Shown here piece by piece: positions 5,843-7,482 of a DNA stretch of 7,482 nucleotides. The translations under genes and the position numbers were made by a program. Source of the stretch: Candidatus Peregrinibacteria bacterium CG_4_10_14_0_2_um_filter_43_11 (GTDB lineage: Bacteria; Patescibacteriota; Gracilibacteria; UM-FILTER-43-11). Location of the stretch: NCBI GenBank assembly GCA_002792495.1, contig PFOK01000141.1:1-7482 (forward strand), given 5' to 3'. The notes beneath the pieces were generated by a model. That model saw only the letters and a program-made list of their open reading frames with translations. It was not told where the DNA came from and did no database searches. Within the stretch, counting starts at the first letter, position 1; each line of letters begins with the position of its first letter.

Positions 5843-7183
5843 ATGATCACCGCTCTTACCTCTCTTGACGGACGTTATGCAGAAAAAGTTAATGACCTGA
5901 CGCATTATTTCTCGGAATACGCGCTCATCAAATACCGCCTGATAGTCGAAATCAGTTGGTTCATGATGCTCTCGGCCGAACCGGGAATTCCGGAGCTCCC
6001 CCCTTTTGAGGATAAAGAAATTGTATTATTGGAAAATCTCGTTAAAAACTTTACCCCCGAGGAAGCGGAAAAAATAAAAACGATTGAAAAAACCATCAAT
6101 CACGATGTAAAAGCGGTGGAATATTACATCAAGCAAAAACTCGAAAAAACCACTCTCAAAAAACATCTCGAATTCGTTCATTTCGCCTGTACCTCCGAGG
6201 ACATCAACAATCTGGCCTACGCGCTCATGCTCAAAGGAGGCATGGAAAACGTGATATTGCCGACGATGATCGAATTGAACAAAAAAGCAGCAGGGCTTGC
6301 ACGCCAATGGAAAAAAATCCCGCTTCTTTCCCTCACACACGGTCAACCTGCCACTCCAACCACGGTAGGAAAAGAATTTTTGATTTTCGAAAAAGCAATG
6401 GAACGACAAATCAGCCTTCTTAAAAAACAGGAGTATTTGGGGAAAATCAACGGAGCAAGTGGGAATTTCAACGCGCATTTAGTGGCTTACCCAAATATAA
6501 AATGGAATGATCTGAGTAAAAAATTTGTACAGAATCTGGGGCTGGTTCACAACCCCTACACCACGCAAATCGAACCGCACGATTTTCAAGCTGAACTCTA
6601 CGACTGTCTTGCCCGCTTCAATACAGCCCTCCTCGATCTCGATCGGGACATGTGGCTTTACATCAGCCGCGGTATTTTTACGCAAAAAGTGGTACAAGGC
6701 GAAGTGGGCAGTTCCACCATGCCACACAAAGTGAACCCCATTGATTTTGAAAACTCCGAAGGAAACTTGGGACTAGGAAACGCACTCCTCAAACACCTTT
6801 CCGGCAAACTCCCCCTAAGCCGCATGCAACGCGACCTAACCGACAGCACCGTTCAACGCAGCATTGGCGCCGCCTTCGGTCATAGTTTATTGGCCTACAA
6901 ATCGACACTTAAGGGGTTAAGCAAGCTCGAGTTGAACAAAAAAGTTATACAATCTGAATTGGACAGAAACTGGGCACTACTCGCCGAACCCATTCAAACC
7001 ATCATGCGAAAACACGCCATACCCAACGCCTACGAAAAACTCAAAGAACTCACCCGTGGCAAAGAGGTGAACGAAAAAACCGTACGTGCCTTTATTGACA
7101 CTCTCAAGATCCCCAAAGAAGACAAGGACCGTTTGCTCAAGCTCACTCCATCAACGTACATTGGCATGGCGGATAGGATGTAG
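5843..7183 (+). CDS. purB: adenylosuccinate lyase
   Basis: PurB cleaves SAICAR to AICAR plus fumarate, and adenylosuccinate to AMP plus fumarate, so it acts directly after PurC and again in the AMP branch. The 446 residues align from memory almost end to end with E. coli PurB (456): SLDGRYAEKV (7-16), TINHDVKAVEYY (84-95), HFACTSEDINNLAYALML (113-130), THGQPATPTT (165-174), GKINGASGNFNAH (200-212), NPYTTQIEPHD (237-247) and the fumarase/lyase signature GSSTMPHKVNP (289-299). Expected catalytic residues are H166 (THGQ) and a serine of GSS (about S291), matching E. coli H171 and S295. The ATG at 5843 gives the family N-terminus; its A/T-rich leader has no Shine-Dalgarno sequence. Ends in TAG and is followed by a probable terminator. 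Confidence 0.97.
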   Translation: MITALTSLDGRYAEKVNDLTHYFSEYALIKYRLIVEISWFMMLSAEPGIPELPPFEDKEIVLLENLVKNFTPEEAEKIKTIEKTINHDVKAVEYYIKQKLEKTTLKKHLEFVHFACTSEDINNLAYALMLKGGMENVILPTMIELNKKAAGLARQWKKIPLLSLTHGQPATPTTVGKEFLIFEKAMERQISLLKKQEYLGKINGASGNFNAHLVAYPNIKWNDLSKKFVQNLGLVHNPYTTQIEPHDFQAELYDCLARFNTALLDLDRDMWLYISRGIFTQKVVQGEVGSSTMPHKVNPIDFENSEGNLGLGNALLKHLSGKLPLSRMQRDLTDSTVQRSIGAAFGHSLLAYKSTLKGLSKLELNKKVIQSELDRNWALLAEPIQTIMRKHAIPNAYEKLKELTRGKEVNEKTVRAFIDTLKIPKEDKDRLLKLTPSTYIGMADRM

Positions 7184-7250
7184 GTCGTATAGAAATGAGT
7201 TGTAGATTATTACGCTTCCTACACCCTGTTGAAAAAAGGAAATGGGGGTT

Positions 7251-7327
7251 CGGGGGTGCATGAGCCTCCCGATGAAGAAATGAAGTACAACGTTAAATAG
7301 GCTTCATGAACCCCCGGCAGCTTTTTT
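7251..7327 (+). terminator. candidate terminator of the purC-purE-purB group
   Basis: CGGGGGTGCATGAGCC (7251-7266) pairs with GGCTTCATGAACCCCCG (7300-7316) with about two imperfections, around a 33-base loop. T6 follows at 7322-7327 after GCAGC. On the opposite strand the same stem is followed by a T-rich run (reverse of 7232-7242), so it could terminate in both directions. The large loop is unusual for a simple terminator; a structured RNA or repeat is the alternative. Confidence 0.45.
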
Positions 7328-7332
7328 AGGCC

Positions 7333-7364
7333 TGTCCGCCGTACAAGACTTTGAAAGGCGGACA
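7333..7364. repeat. REP-like hairpin repeat
   Basis: TGTCCGCC (7333-7340) and GGCGGACA (7357-7364) form a perfect 8-bp stem with a 16-base loop. The GTCCGCC...GGCGGAC pattern is, from memory, a frequent intergenic repeat in metagenome-derived genomes. A T-run follows seven bases later, so it may also help to terminate transcription. Confidence 0.55.
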
Positions 7365-7453
7365 CCACCCGTTTTTTGGCTGTCTAAAAAATGAGTCCTG
7401 ACTTCTGCCAACGCAAATTCATAAAAATCTGAATGGCTTAGGGTAGAGATTTT

Positions 7454-7482
7454 TTGACTGTTTTATTGAACATTGTCATACT
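7454..7482 (+). promoter_or_regulatory. candidate promoter for a gene beyond the right edge
   Basis: TTGACT (7454-7459, 5 of 6 to TTGACA) and CATACT (7477-7482, 4 of 6 to TATAAT) are exactly 17 bases apart, the ideal sigma-70 spacing. They lie after the terminator-like structures, as expected for a new transcription unit. The window ends at the -10 box, so the gene is unseen. Confidence 0.45.

Larger units (their letters stand above)
7184..7482. other. intergenic region after purB
   Basis: No gene is visible on either strand in these 299 bases. In order they hold a short spacer, a large G/C-rich stem with a T-run, a REP-like hairpin with a second T-run (7372-7377), an unremarkable stretch (about 7378-7450) and a promoter-like pair at the edge. 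A small structured RNA over 7240-7330 cannot be excluded. Confidence 0.6.

Noticed and set aside
6026..6478. Minus-strand frame of 150 codons
   Set aside because: Antisense to purB, with Phe-rich composition typical of a shadow of Lys/Glu codons.
135..7183. Possible UGA=Gly recoding as in Gracilibacteria/Absconditabacteria
   Set aside because: All six genes are full length without in-frame TGA. That no gene ends in TGA is a small-sample effect and fits the standard code.
7184..7482. tRNA, SRP RNA or tmRNA in the region after purB
   Set aside because: No cloverleaf, no GGTTCGAATCC-type T-arm, no SRP GGAAG core and no tmRNA ends could be found.

Overview
The window looks like a piece of a bacterial chromosome of moderate GC content. 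It carries six complete protein genes and no RNA gene or mobile-element gene that I can identify. Three features suggest a Patescibacteria/CPR-type genome (Peregrinibacteria-like lineages came to mind, but this is only an impression): no gene has a visible Shine-Dalgarno sequence, a secreted protein joins a 3D domain to repeated peptidoglycan-binding modules, and the gaps are filled with short AT-rich or palindromic repeats. All six genes read without interruption under the standard code and end in TAA or TAG, so there is no sign of the UGA=Gly recoding found in some of these lineages.

Left half, minus strand (about 1-3986). Reading leftwards from position 3986 come an M24-family Xaa-Pro peptidase, then a secreted 3D-domain/peptidoglycan-binding protein, then prmC, the release-factor glutamine methyltransferase. 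A possible start of a further hydrophobic ORF runs off the left edge. The 356-base gap between the first two genes holds degenerate CTAATT repeats, a hairpin, a possible terminator and a possible promoter, but no gene.

Centre (3987-4193). A divergent intergenic region holds a MITE-like inverted repeat with a perfect 28-bp palindrome at its core, a possible purC promoter and a small hairpin.

Right half, plus strand (4194-7183). purC, purE and purB encode three consecutive steps of purine synthesis: PurE (AIR to CAIR), PurC (CAIR to SAICAR) and PurB (SAICAR to AICAR, and also adenylosuccinate to AMP). The PurE sequence looks like the class II type known from animals and some bacteria (SAHK and AGRSN motifs), which carboxylates AIR directly with CO2 and needs no PurK. 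The order purC-purE matches the domain order of the animal fusion enzyme PAICS. The purC-purE gap carries two palindromic repeat elements. After purB comes a large G/C-rich stem with a T-run (likely terminator), a REP-like hairpin, and a promoter-like sequence at the right edge for a gene outside the window.

I do not see a new defence or mobile system. The most interesting points are the class II PurE beside purC with an unusual Ser-to-Ile change in its phosphate-loop motif, a repeat-like in-frame insertion in PrmC, a peptidase C-terminus that seems to run into an intergenic repeat, and the variety of palindromic elements in a short stretch.
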